Origin: Anabaena subtropica FACHB-260
Lineage (GTDB): Bacteria; Cyanobacteriota; Cyanobacteriia; Cyanobacteriales; Nostocaceae
DNA length: 64,000 nt
Reading direction: 5' to 3'
NCBI RefSeq assembly: GCF_014697105.1
Contig: NZ_JACJRF010000008.1
Location: 95,325 to 159,324, forward strand
Both the position numbers and the translations under genes were made by a program. A model generated the notes under the pieces. The model was not told the DNA's origin. It worked only from the letters and a program-made list of their open reading frames with translations, and did not search any database. This document shows, piece by piece, positions 1-8,894 of the stretch. Each line of letters starts with the position of its first letter. The first letter of the stretch is position 1.

Positions 1-36
1 ACTTCACGGTTGTACCTATACCACCAAAGCTATTTG

Positions 37-552
37 TTAGTTGATGAGCGAAAACATTAATTCGCCTTCAGCTGCAAGTTGACCGTCAACTTCGGCACGG
101 GCTTGCATTTTACCGAAACGACGTTGTTTAATCCATAACAGTTCCACTGTCATTACCAGTTGGTCTCCTGGTACTACTTGGCGGCGGAAGCGGACTTTAT
201 CAATACCAGCAAATACAAATAAGCCGCCTTCCAAATCCGGCAGTTGCGTCATCACAATACCACCTACTTGGGCCATTGCTTCGACAATTAGCACTCCTGG
301 CATCAGTGGTCTATCTGGAAAATGACCTGTGAAATGTGGTTCGTTAATAGTGACATTTTTAATACCTACTGCCTGCTTTCCTGGTGTGTAGTCAATGATT
401 TTGTCTACAAGCAAGAATGGATAGCGGTGGGGTAGTAATTTCTGAATTTCTTCAGATGTAAAAGTCGTTTTAATTGCGGCTGGCGTTTTCGCCTCATTGG
501 TGGCTGGTTGTTCAGTAGATGTGGGTGCTTTCACTTCAGAGAGGGTAGACAT
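37..552 (-). CDS. fabZ: 3-hydroxyacyl-ACP dehydratase FabZ
   Basis: Hot-dog-fold dehydratase that removes water from 3-hydroxyacyl-ACP in the cytosolic type II fatty acid cycle. The motif [19 protein letters not shown] is visible, with the catalytic His and Glu 14 residues apart (about H77 and E91 counted from the ATG), as in E. coli FabZ. The frame is open to a TTG at 558, but the first ATG is at 552 and I prefer it. The first ~28 residues are a low-complexity extension rich in Ala, Thr and Pro that is absent from short bacterial FabZ. It lies 70 bp downstream of lpxC on the same strand, in a lipid A / fatty acid cluster in which lpxA would be expected next, beyond the window edge. Confidence 0.95.
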   Translation of the reverse strand: MSTLSEVKAPTSTEQPATNEAKTPAAIKTTFTSEEIQKLLPHRYPFLLVDKIIDYTPGKQAVGIKNVTINEPHFTGHFPDRPLMPGVLIVEAMAQVGGIVMTQLPDLEGGLFVFAGIDKVRFRRQVVPGDQLVMTVELLWIKQRRFGKMQARAEVDGQLAAEGELMFSLIN

Positions 553-628
553 TGGCAAGGTGGTTAATTTGTAATCTTGTCATGAATGTAGGTACACGTC
601 ATGAGAAATTTGAGATTTGAGCCGAATT

Positions 629-1477
629 TTAGTTACTCAAAGCTAAAATTCGCTGCGCCAGTTGAATGTGTAAATTATGGCTGGCTTTATACGCTAAAAA
701 ATGAGCGCGGGGAAAATATCCCAGTAAACTCAAATCTCCTACTAGATCCAAGATTTTATGACGTACTGGCTCATTTGCAAATCTTAATGGTGGATTTACC
801 CAGCCATCAGGGCCACAAACAAGGGCATTATCCAAATTACCACCTTTAATTAACCCAGACTTTTGTAAATATTCGATTTGATGTAATAAACCAAAAGTCC
901 GAGCAGGTGCAACTTCTTCAGCAAAGTTAGCAGACTGTTCTGGCTCAGTATGGAGTGACCAACTATGCCATTGATTACCAATCGCAGGTAAGTCAAAGTC
1001 AATACCATAACTAAAGCGGGTTTCTTGTGCTGGGATAGCCGCTACAAAAGCATCGTCTTGATAAATCCAAATTGGTTCTTGAATATCCAAGGAAGGTAAA
1101 TTTTCCGTAACTGGTTGGGCTACTAAACCAACTTCCGCAATACTTTTTACCCAGTCCTTGGCCGAACCATCTAAAAGTGGTAATTCTGAACCATCAATTT
1201 CAATACGGGCATTATCTACACCCATTCCCGCCAAGGCTGCTAATAAATGCTCGACTGTGCGAACACAGGCTTCACCCTTACCCAACTGAGTAGAGAGAAC
1301 AGTTTGATTCACCGCCGCTACTTGGGCTGGGATTATGGGTGCATCTGGCAAATCCACCCGCACAAAGTAGCGTCCACTACCCGTATCAGCAGGGAGTATC
1401 CGTACATGGGTACTAACACCACTATGCAGACCTACTCCAGTATGAGCGATCGCTCCTGCTAGAGTGTGCTGTTTCAT
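629..1477 (-). CDS. lpxC: UDP-3-O-acyl-N-acetylglucosamine deacetylase LpxC
   Basis: Zinc amidase for the committed step of lipid A synthesis. At 282 residues it is close to the usual size. Zinc-binding residues fit the family: H77 in [11 protein letters not shown]240 and D244 in HKILDLVGD, and a further conserved His at 267 in ASHNLH. The ATG at 1477 gives the normal N-terminus ([20 protein letters not shown]). It sits between omp85 and fabZ on the same strand, so outer-membrane protein insertion and lipid A synthesis are probably co-transcribed. Confidence 0.96.
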   Translation of the reverse strand: MKQHTLAGAIAHTGVGLHSGVSTHVRILPADTGSGRYFVRVDLPDAPIIPAQVAAVNQTVLSTQLGKGEACVRTVEHLLAALAGMGVDNARIEIDGSELPLLDGSAKDWVKSIAEVGLVAQPVTENLPSLDIQEPIWIYQDDAFVAAIPAQETRFSYGIDFDLPAIGNQWHSWSLHTEPEQSANFAEEVAPARTFGLLHQIEYLQKSGLIKGGNLDNALVCGPDGWVNPPLRFANEPVRHKILDLVGDLSLLGYFPRAHFLAYKASHNLHIQLAQRILALSN

Positions 1478-1555
1478 ACCCGAAAAGCCATGATATTGAG
1501 ATTTTTGTTATTCATATTCATCTTTGGTAAACACCCTGACAGCAATTTAAACAGT

Positions 1556-1600
1556 CCATAGTCCATAGTTTAAAACTCTATTGACTGTTGACTAATGACT
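1556..1600. repeat. Short tandem heptamer-type repeat
   Basis: Degenerate direct copies of AGTCCAT and TTGACTR-like units fill the gap between omp85 and lpxC. The same vocabulary recurs at many other gaps in the window (for example 8.8, 15.1, 34.5, 34.6 and 53.0 kb), as in the short tandemly repeated sequences of Nostocaceae. Confidence 0.7.
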
Positions 1601-1603
1601 AAC

Positions 1604-4294
1604 TTAAAACCTTTCCCCAATACCAAAGTTAATGCGGCTATCACCATCATCATTGATACCGTAGTCAATACGAATTGGCCCCAATGGTGATTGCACGCGC
1701 ACACCAAGACCATAACCGTAGCCGCTACCACTTTTATTCAGCACTTCAGCTGTTCTAGTACCTGTTCCCAGGTCGCTACCAAAATCAAGGAATAGAGCGC
1801 CACTGACCACAGAGAAGACAGGAAAACGATACTCAACAGATGCTTGGACAAAGCTGCGTCCGCTACCTAATGCACCTTCTTCGTAACCCCGTACAGAGTT
1901 ACTACCACCAAGGCTAAAGGCTTCATAGGGTGGTAAATCACCAAGGACTGTACCACCTTGTATATTAAAGGCTATAGTTTCAGGCCCTCTGGCAAAACCA
2001 GTGAATTTGACAGGAAGATATTGACTGTAACTACCCCGTAATCTGGTGAGAAAAATATTACCTGAGCCTACTGGTACTGATTGATCTACTCCAAAACGTA
2101 GGTAAGAACCGCTAGTAGGCTGCAAGGGGTTATTGCGGAGATCGCGTTGCGCTCCCAGTTGCAAAAGTAATAAATCATCTTCACCACTACCAGAGAAGCT
2201 GAGGGGAACATTTTCACTGATGCGGTTGCCATTATCGTCAAACACAGCCCCTTCTCTTCTCAAGTTACCATCGGCATCACGGGCGCTAACTCGCTGATAC
2301 TGTAAACCAGCTGAAGCAGTCCATTCTGCTCTCTCAAAGGGATTAGCTGACAGAGGACGGGTGAAAGTGACACCGCCACCTAGACGAGTAACACGGGGAC
2401 GGTCTTGCTGGTTTGTATCAGTCTCATTACCGGGGTCAAATGTTCTAATATCTTGGTCTTTACCGTCAAAAATTAATGATATGGAACGACGGCGGAAAAT
2501 ATTTGCTGTGTAGGAAGTACGGTAAGGGTCACCCGCAATCCAAGGGTCTGTGAAACGGAGGTCGAACAGTAGTTCTCGTTCACCTACCTGTACTTCTGCT
2601 CCTAGTTTCTGGTTTCTACCACCCAAGTTTTGCTGTTGATAACTGACTGTACCAAATAATCCACTAGCTGAACTAATACCAGCACCAGCCGCGATGGAAC
2701 CGCTACTGCGTTCAACCACATTCACGACTACATTCACTGTGGTGGGGTCTGTCCCAGGATCAAGAGAAACATTGACATCTTCAAACAATCCTGTGCCGAA
2801 TACTCGTTGTAGGTCTTGCTGTACTTTGTTGCGATTAAATACTTGTCCTGGTTGTAATTCTACTTCCCGCGTGATTATGTAATCCCGTGTCCGTCCCCGA
2901 ATTGGTTGTCCTTGTTCGTCAACTTCCTGACCTTCTTTGTTGCGAAACCGGACGTTAATATTTTCTACAACCCCTTCTGCTACTTGCAGGGTGACAACTC
3001 CTGTTTCGGAAACTTGGGGCGCACCAATAACGTTGGCTAGTACATAACCTTGGTCTTGATAACGTTTGGTTAATTCTTTAATACCTTCTTGTAAATCACG
3101 CAGGTTAAGTATCCTACCATACTGAGCGCGAAAGATTTCATCAGCAGTGGCAGGAGGTAGTACGGAGGGAACCTTAGTACCAGGATTAGCTTGAATTTCT
3201 ACCTTTGTTAAGACGGGGTTGGGCTGAACCACGAAGCTGACTCTCACCCCCAGAGGAGTATCTTCTGGCACTGCTTGGACGTTGGAGAAAAAGCCAGTGC
3301 CGAAGATGGCGTTAATATCTTCTTGTAACTGGGAACGGGTGGTTGTCCGTCCTGGTTGGGTACGAATTACATTGTAAACTTGGGTTTCTAATTCGGGTGT
3401 TAGTACACCTGCTTGTGGTCTGACTAAGACTTCTGATACCAACACACGGGGTTCAGTAGTTTCAGTAGTTTCAGGATTAGTACTCGGAGTGTTGAAATTT
3501 CCTGTCCCAGGAGTAGTCTCAGGGGCTGGTGTAGGTGCTTGTTGCTCAGTAGTTGGAGGGGCTACTTCTGGCTGGGTATCAGGTTGTGGCTCTGGAGCTT
3601 GTACAAGTTGTTTGGCGGTTGTTGTTGGGGTTTGGGAGGAAATGATGACGGGGGTATTAGGGATTGGGGAGGAGAAATTTTCATTCTTTTGTTGTGGGTG
3701 AGATGGCGTTCCGTCTACCGCAGATCTCTCGTGATTAATTGTCTGAGGATGAATCTTTAAAGCAGCAATTAATTTTGATTTTCTAACGTCCGCAGGAGAA
3801 GCCGAACTCTGTGAGTTCGGCTGTTGAATGGGAGTATTTGTAGCTACCTGATTTTTGACTGGATTTAGAGAATCTTTCTCCAAACCTTTCTTCCGCAAGG
3901 AGAGGGGTTTTGAATTTTCCCCCTTCTCTAGTAGAGGAGGCTGGGGGGTGAGGTTTTGTGTTAACTTTTCTACACGATGTGAAAAGTTAGGTGTAGATGC
4001 TGATGTTTCTAGGGTCGGTACGATTATCTCTTTTGTTGCTGTTGTTGCGGACTTTGTTGACTTGTTTGATGATAATTCAACAGATGGGGATTGAATATGT
4101 TCCACTCCCTTAACAACCGTTACATCGGACGGGGATTCTGAACTGACATTTTGTTCTGGCTGCTGATTTGCCGCCGATGGGAACGCTTCTAATGTTTGTT
4201 CTAAACTGTTAGAAGTTTGGGCATTTGCAGTTAAAGAAATACTTAAGGGTGCTGCAATTGCTACAGCTACCACCAATACAGGAGATAAACGCAT
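1604..4294 (-). CDS. Omp85/BamA family outer membrane assembly protein
   Basis: Outer-membrane beta-barrel protein that inserts other barrel proteins; the cyanobacterial homologue of BamA and of chloroplast Toc75. It has 896 residues. Residues 1-26 form a signal peptide ending in NAQ. Residues ~27-280 are a low-complexity linker rich in Pro, Thr, Ser and Gln. About 283-510 carry POTRA repeats (TRSQLQEDINAIFGTGFFSNV is one signature). About 530-896 form the barrel, with a VRGYEEGALGSGRSF-type motif and a C-terminal Phe. The linker encodes dispersed palindromic repeats (see separate entries). It lies upstream of lpxC and fabZ on the same strand. It matches my memory of Anabaena Alr2269 (anaOmp85) by domain plan and neighbours. 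Confidence 0.95.
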   Translation of the reverse strand: MRLSPVLVVAVAIAAPLSISLTANAQTSNSLEQTLEAFPSAANQQPEQNVSSESPSDVTVVKGVEHIQSPSVELSSNKSTKSATTATKEIIVPTLETSASTPNFSHRVEKLTQNLTPQPPLLEKGENSKPLSLRKKGLEKDSLNPVKNQVATNTPIQQPNSQSSASPADVRKSKLIAALKIHPQTINHERSAVDGTPSHPQQKNENFSSPIPNTPVIISSQTPTTTAKQLVQAPEPQPDTQPEVAPPTTEQQAPTPAPETTPGTGNFNTPSTNPETTETTEPRVLVSEVLVRPQAGVLTPELETQVYNVIRTQPGRTTTRSQLQEDINAIFGTGFFSNVQAVPEDTPLGVRVSFVVQPNPVLTKVEIQANPGTKVPSVLPPATADEIFRAQYGRILNLRDLQEGIKELTKRYQDQGYVLANVIGAPQVSETGVVTLQVAEGVVENINVRFRNKEGQEVDEQGQPIRGRTRDYIITREVELQPGQVFNRNKVQQDLQRVFGTGLFEDVNVSLDPGTDPTTVNVVVNVVERSSGSIAAGAGISSASGLFGTVSYQQQNLGGRNQKLGAEVQVGERELLFDLRFTDPWIAGDPYRTSYTANIFRRRSISLIFDGKDQDIRTFDPGNETDTNQQDRPRVTRLGGGVTFTRPLSANPFERAEWTASAGLQYQRVSARDADGNLRREGAVFDDNGNRISENVPLSFSGSGEDDLLLLQLGAQRDLRNNPLQPTSGSYLRFGVDQSVPVGSGNIFLTRLRGSYSQYLPVKFTGFARGPETIAFNIQGGTVLGDLPPYEAFSLGGSNSVRGYEEGALGSGRSFVQASVEYRFPVFSVVSGALFLDFGSDLGTGTRTAEVLNKSGSGYGYGLGVRVQSPLGPIRIDYGINDDGDSRINFGIGERF
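3800..3821. repeat. Palindrome inside the omp85 linker
   Basis: AGCCGAACT and AGTTCGGCT form a perfect 9-bp inverted repeat with a 4-base loop, inside the coding region for the Pro/Ser-rich linker of Omp85. The reading frame stays open through it. Such palindromes are normally found between genes in these genomes. Confidence 0.7.
3869..3955. repeat. Dispersed repeat translated in frame within omp85
   Basis: The stretch includes CCCCCTTCTCTAGTAGAGG followed by a CTGGGGGGTGAGGTT block. I recognise it as a common intergenic repeat of cyanobacterial genomes. Here it is read in frame as a Pro/Leu/Lys-rich peptide (LTPQPPLLEKGEN and onward). Family assignment is from memory; the open frame is seen directly. 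Confidence 0.55.
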
Positions 4295-4440
4295 TTTATT
4301 TTAATTCCTTTCTTCCTCTTCACATCCACACACCATTACCAGGCGATCGCTCTTTTATACCAACGGTAAAAGAACAAATATACTTGTTTGTTTTGCCATC
4401 AGCAAAAATTATTCTAGTTTAAGCTTGAGTTTTCATACAT

Positions 4441-5178
4441 TTAACTTTTAATTTCTACTGCTTGTAGTACTCTTTGTAAAACCTCCTGATAAGCATCTTC
4501 TACATTTCCTAAGTCACGCCGGAAACGGTCTTTATCCATGACTCGGCGATTGGGATCTGCTTCTGCTGTGTTCCACAAACGGCAGGTGTCAGGACTAATT
4601 TCATCTGCCAGTAGCAGTTGTTGTTGTGAGTCCAAACCAAATTCTAGTTTGAAGTCTACTAGAGTAATACCGCAACTGTGCCAGAAATTTTTGAGGAAAT
4701 CATTGATTTGCAATGCAAGATGAGTAATTGCATCTACTTGTTCCGCCGTGGCTAGTTCCATCAATAGCAGGCGATCGCGTGTTAATAGTGGATCTCCCAA
4801 CTGATCGTTTTTATAATAAAACTCCACTAGGGGCTGTTTTAAGACTGTACCCAGTTCTATACCTGTTTGTTGACACAAACTACCAGCCGCAATATTACGG
4901 ATAACCACTTCAACAGGTACTATCTTGACTGCTTTCACCCTCATTTGATTAGGGTTAGGGCTATCAATGAAGTGAGTTTTGATACCAGATGCTTCCAACT
5001 GCTGAAAAAGTTGGCTGGAAATGCTACAGTTTATATTCCCTTTACCAAGGATACTGCCACGCTTTTGAGCGTTGAAGGCAGTGGCATCATCTTTAAAATC
5101 AGCCAATAATACTTCTGGGTCGTCGGTGGTATAGAGAATTTTAGCTTTGCCTTCGTATAGCTTGGAATGAACAGACAT
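4441..5178 (-). CDS. purC: Phosphoribosylaminoimidazole-succinocarboxamide synthase PurC
   Basis: SAICAR synthetase of purine synthesis: joins aspartate to CAIR using ATP. The 245 residues match the usual bacterial length. Typical segments are LYEGKAKILYTTDD at the N-terminus, the EVVIRNIAAGS motif, DFKLEFG and LADEISPDTCRLW. The ATG at 5178 gives the normal start. It lies upstream of omp85 on the same strand with a 146-bp gap, probably a separate transcription unit. A small GCCC-TTTC-GGGC hairpin lies in its leader near 5217-5228. Confidence 0.97.
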   Translation of the reverse strand: MSVHSKLYEGKAKILYTTDDPEVLLADFKDDATAFNAQKRGSILGKGNINCSISSQLFQQLEASGIKTHFIDSPNPNQMRVKAVKIVPVEVVIRNIAAGSLCQQTGIELGTVLKQPLVEFYYKNDQLGDPLLTRDRLLLMELATAEQVDAITHLALQINDFLKNFWHSCGITLVDFKLEFGLDSQQQLLLADEISPDTCRLWNTAEADPNRRVMDKDRFRRDLGNVEDAYQEVLQRVLQAVEIKS

Positions 5179-5934
5179 GGTGGGAAGTAAAGTTTGAGCG
5201 ATGAGCAGCTTTTGCCCTTTCGGGCTTCACCATTTTATCTTTAGTTATTCACGATTAGCTATTCACCTGTACTCGGTGAACCAATTTTAGATTTAGCTTT
5301 AACCAAGGGCACGGATAATTTTTCCTCAAGTCACTGCATCCAATACGACTACCAGATTTCTTTTCCCCCTACTTCCCCTGCTTACACAGCATTCTCTAAG
5401 TTTCCTGCGGGACTTTTTTTTAGTTGGAAGTCCCTGATGTGATGAAAATTTAGACCATCACAGACTAACCTCTTACTTTCAGTAGAAGACTAGACTCTTT
5501 TTTTTGAGATATTTTCACTACTAAGATTAGCTCTTTTCACATAAATATAAAGGTACATAAATATAAACAATAACTTTTGTAACTATTTAAGATTTCCTGT
5601 TAACTTAAGGTATAAATTGATACTTTTAATCTTGAGATTATAAAATATAATCAATAAGCCATTTTTTGAAATTAAGATTAAAGTAAGCTGATCAATATGT
5701 TTGGCGGCTTCTGTAGCAAGTTTGGTAACCAATAGTTACCATAAATATCTCAAAAATGTATCTAAGCATACAGAAAAAAACAACAGCATTTTTTAATTAA
5801 TCAAATATTATTTTCTGGAAAAATTTAAATAAATGAGGTAGTTAATAGTAGAAGTACTTTGTGTGTCCCGAAGTATGTTGAACAGGCTGCTACTTATTCA
5901 ACTTCAGATGTTAAACAAGAAGGAGTTAAATAAC
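5179..5934. other. Long AT-rich intergenic region
   Basis: There is no convincing gene in this ~750-bp stretch between the diverging purC and the small protein at 5935. It holds a pyrimidine-rich TTTTCCCCCTACTTCCCCTGC block near 5360, of the kind repeated elsewhere in the window, and a direct repeat of ACATAAATATAAA near 5539-5568. Promoters for both flanking genes must lie here, but I cannot place them. Confidence 0.6.
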
Positions 5935-6210
5935 ATGGGAAAAACAATAATGAAAAAAGACAATTTTCTCTATCCTCGTGGTCGTTATTACGGTCAAGTT
6001 AAGCCAGAAAATTTAGTTTTTAATGCTAATTTACAGGAATTTGCTCAAAGAGTAAGTTACGTTTGCAACTTAGAAACTGGTGGAAAACTGTCACCAGACG
6101 AAGCTTACAACCAAATAAAAGCGCTGTGGAAAAACTTAAAACGCACTAAAAAACAATTGCAAATTGGCGAAAATCTATTTCAGGATGGAGATGATCATCC
6201 TGAAAGTTGA
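5935..6210 (+). CDS. Small conserved cyanobacterial protein
   Basis: This encodes 91 residues from the ATG at 5935, preceded by AAGGAG nine bases upstream. An upstream alternative start at 5863 lacks such a site. The protein is hydrophilic, with a YPRGRYYGQVKPENLVFNA N-terminus and a helical Lys-rich middle (ALWKNLKRTKKQLQ). It has no signal peptide or membrane span. I believe it belongs to a widespread cyanobacterial family of unknown function (possibly DUF7219, from memory). It converges on the adenylate cyclase gene, 43 bp away. Confidence 0.8.
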   Translation: MGKTIMKKDNFLYPRGRYYGQVKPENLVFNANLQEFAQRVSYVCNLETGGKLSPDEAYNQIKALWKNLKRTKKQLQIGENLFQDGDDHPES

Positions 6211-6253
6211 GGATGATATAAAAGTCCGGTCAGTATAAAAGAAAATAATTTAA

Positions 6254-8833
6254 TTACTTGGAGATCATTGTCCATACGCCATCCCAATTTTCTGGAGGCG
6301 GTGTTCGTTGGTAATTGGAGGCGCGTTCTAGGTGAATATTAACCGCTTGGTCTGTGGGTCGGATATGTTTAGCCGAGTTAAAACAAGCGATCGCCTGTGT
6401 AAAATTACGAGATAAGTAGGCACTCCGGCCATGATGATAATGAAAAAGAAACTCCTGAGTGTTAGCATCTAGGGGAGTGTTGCAGCAGCTAATTAACTCG
6501 TAGATATTCACCGCTTGATGTTTGCCTTTAACACGGATTTTATCTAACTGGCGTACCCAAATGCGATCGCTGCAAAGTTGGTAAGTGAACTCACTGAGAA
6601 TGATGTCACAACCGTATTCTTTGGTTACAGTTTCCAGGCGTGAACTTAAATTTACACCATCACCAATAACAGTGTAATCCATGCGTTTGTGGGAACCGAT
6701 ATTGCCAGAAACCACTTCCCCAGAACTAATACCAATACCAATCTTAATTTGTGGTTGTGCCTGAATAATTCGCCTTTGGTTAAATTCCTTTAGACGTTGG
6801 CGCATATCTAAGGCTGATTGTACTGCTTGCCAACCATGATTTTCGCTCAATGGTAGTGGCGCACCAAAAACAGCCATTAAAGCATCACCGATAAATTTAT
6901 CTAGAGTACCTTCGTAGTTAAAAACTGCCTCAACCATTGTTTCAAAATACTGATTCAGCAGTGATACTACTTCAGCTGCTCCCAGATTTTCGGTCAGTGT
7001 GGTGTAACCCCGGATATCTGAAAATAAAATAGTCACATCTTTGCGCTCACCCACCATTAAAGCATCTTCCCCTAATGCCATTACCTGTTCAGCTACATGG
7101 GGTGTGAGGTAACGATACATGGTAGTTTTCAGGCGTTTTTCTTGACTGATATCTTCCAAAACCACCAAACCACCACGGACTCCGCCTTCTGGGTTCGTCA
7201 AGGGATTGACTGTGAGATTAATGCTGCGTTCTAAGACTTGTACTTCTTCAGGAGTGAGACATTTAGACTGGGGAGTTGGAGGTAAATTCCAGGGTAAAAA
7301 AATATTGGGGTTAGAGCGATCGCGTACTGTCAAAATAGAATAATCTGGAGTTTCATGTGAAACTCGTCCTTCGGAAGTTGGTAATTGATAAATACCCACT
7401 GTCAAACTTTGCTCTGGCACATAATGTTTAGCACCACTTTTTAAACTATCTTCTAAGCGCATCTGCAAATTTTCAATTGGTACAAGCTCCCAAACTACGC
7501 GACCAATTAAATTTTGTTCCCACAACAGCTTATTGCTTTTATTATTAGTATCTCCCAAAGGACAACCTAGCAATTCCAAGGCTGCATCATTAATTGTGAC
7601 AATTCTTCCCGCCATATCTGTGGAAATTACAGCATCTGACAAGCTTTGCAAAATGTCTTTTTGGTATTGTTTTTCTAGCAATACATTTTCAAATAAGCGA
7701 GCATTTTCTAGAGCAATTCCTGCTTGAATATTAAAAGCCCGCATAAATTCTTCATCAGAAGCTGTAAAACTTCCTTGCTGCTTATTAATTAACTGTGTGA
7801 CTCCAATCAATTCATTTGCTGAATTAAATACAGGCAAACACAGAATATTCCGCGTTAAATAACCTGTTTTTCTATCTGTTGTCGGATCAAAACGTGGGTC
7901 TTTATAAGCATCAGGAATATTTAGTGCATCACCCGTAGAAGCTACATAACCAGCAATGCCACGGTTAGCAGAAATACGAATTTCCATTAAGTTTGTGGTA
8001 TCTGCTGCTGCTGCTACTTTAGTCCACAATTCACCCATTTCTTTGCGATATAGAAACAATGTGCTGCGGTCTGCTTGCATTAAAATTCGCGCTTGTTCCA
8101 TCACTATTTGCAAAGTAGCTTCTAAATCTAAACTTTGTCCTAGTGTTTGAGTAGCACGCAAAAGCGCTGCTACCCCACGTTGATTGCGAGCTGCTACATA
8201 AAAAGATTGACAGGTTTCTAAAATAATTCCAATAGAGGCAGCAAAGTCATGAAAAGACTCCTCATCATTTTGATTAAACGGTATATTACCAGTCTTATTT
8301 GCTAGTTGTACTACTGCCACAATCTGATTTTTGCTACTCACAACAGGCATACATAAAATATTGTGAATTTTGTAGCCCATTTGTTTCTCTAATTCTGGAC
8401 TAAACAAAGGATGAGTAGCAGTTTCAGAAATATTTAAATATTGACCTGTGCTGGCAACATGACCAGGAATCCCCACAGTAATGGGAGTCCGAATTTCTAA
8501 AAATTTCTGCCCATTATCTCGCGGTACTTTTGACCATAATTGACCTTTATCATAATCGACTAAAAAAATAGCTGTATGTTCTGCTTGGAGAATTTGACCA
8601 ATTTTCAGTGTAATAGCTTCTAATACTTTCTCCAACATATTTTCTAGAGCTTCATTATTAATGAGTTCAATTGCTCTAAGAAACTGTTGAAATTCGGCAG
8701 TGATAAAGTCTAGTAAGCAAACAAATTCGTTAACAGAAAGGTCTTTGACTCGTCGCAACAAAGCATGGGTACGATTAACTTGAGTCAGTTCTGTTAATGA
8801 AGCTAAAACGCTACCAGGATTAGGAAGAGTCAT
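6254..8833 (-). CDS. cyaB1: Adenylate cyclase with tandem GAF and PAS domains (CyaB1-like)
   Basis: Makes cAMP from ATP. Order along 859 residues: N-terminal region, GAF-A (~60-205), GAF-B (~225-380), PAS (~390-560, apparently interrupted by a linker), class III cyclase domain (~595-790), then a TPR-like tail. Both GAFs carry the cyclic-nucleotide signature NK-x-F-x3-DE (NKTGNIPFNQNDEE and NKQQGSFTASDEE). The cyclase has VTILFSDIRGYTTLTE, with the metal-binding Asp, and KFIGDALMAVFG. Length, domain plan and the purC neighbour match Anabaena CyaB1, in which cAMP binding to a GAF activates the enzyme (family knowledge). No transmembrane segment is visible, so it is probably cytosolic. TTGGTCA-type repeats lie just upstream. 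Confidence 0.93.
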   Translation of the reverse strand: MTLPNPGSVLASLTELTQVNRTHALLRRVKDLSVNEFVCLLDFITAEFQQFLRAIELINNEALENMLEKVLEAITLKIGQILQAEHTAIFLVDYDKGQLWSKVPRDNGQKFLEIRTPITVGIPGHVASTGQYLNISETATHPLFSPELEKQMGYKIHNILCMPVVSSKNQIVAVVQLANKTGNIPFNQNDEESFHDFAASIGIILETCQSFYVAARNQRGVAALLRATQTLGQSLDLEATLQIVMEQARILMQADRSTLFLYRKEMGELWTKVAAAADTTNLMEIRISANRGIAGYVASTGDALNIPDAYKDPRFDPTTDRKTGYLTRNILCLPVFNSANELIGVTQLINKQQGSFTASDEEFMRAFNIQAGIALENARLFENVLLEKQYQKDILQSLSDAVISTDMAGRIVTINDAALELLGCPLGDTNNKSNKLLWEQNLIGRVVWELVPIENLQMRLEDSLKSGAKHYVPEQSLTVGIYQLPTSEGRVSHETPDYSILTVRDRSNPNIFLPWNLPPTPQSKCLTPEEVQVLERSINLTVNPLTNPEGGVRGGLVVLEDISQEKRLKTTMYRYLTPHVAEQVMALGEDALMVGERKDVTILFSDIRGYTTLTENLGAAEVVSLLNQYFETMVEAVFNYEGTLDKFIGDALMAVFGAPLPLSENHGWQAVQSALDMRQRLKEFNQRRIIQAQPQIKIGIGISSGEVVSGNIGSHKRMDYTVIGDGVNLSSRLETVTKEYGCDIILSEFTYQLCSDRIWVRQLDKIRVKGKHQAVNIYELISCCNTPLDANTQEFLFHYHHGRSAYLSRNFTQAIACFNSAKHIRPTDQAVNIHLERASNYQRTPPPENWDGVWTMISK

Positions 8834-8866
8834 TAGTTATTGGTCAATAGTCATTGGTCATTAATT
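8834..8866. repeat. Short tandem heptamer-type repeat
   Basis: Copies of TTGGTCA / TAGTCAT units lie immediately upstream of the adenylate cyclase start. They are followed by a CCCCCTGCTCCCCTGCTTCC block, similar to ones near 5.36 and 57.58 kb. Confidence 0.65.
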
Positions 8867-8894
8867 CTCTTTTCCCCCTGCTCCCCTGCTTCCT

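Noticed and set aside
3489..4094. Plus-strand open frames of 70-80 codons opposite the omp85 linker
   Set aside because: They mirror the low-complexity linker of a clear gene on the other strand and have no ribosome-binding site or family.
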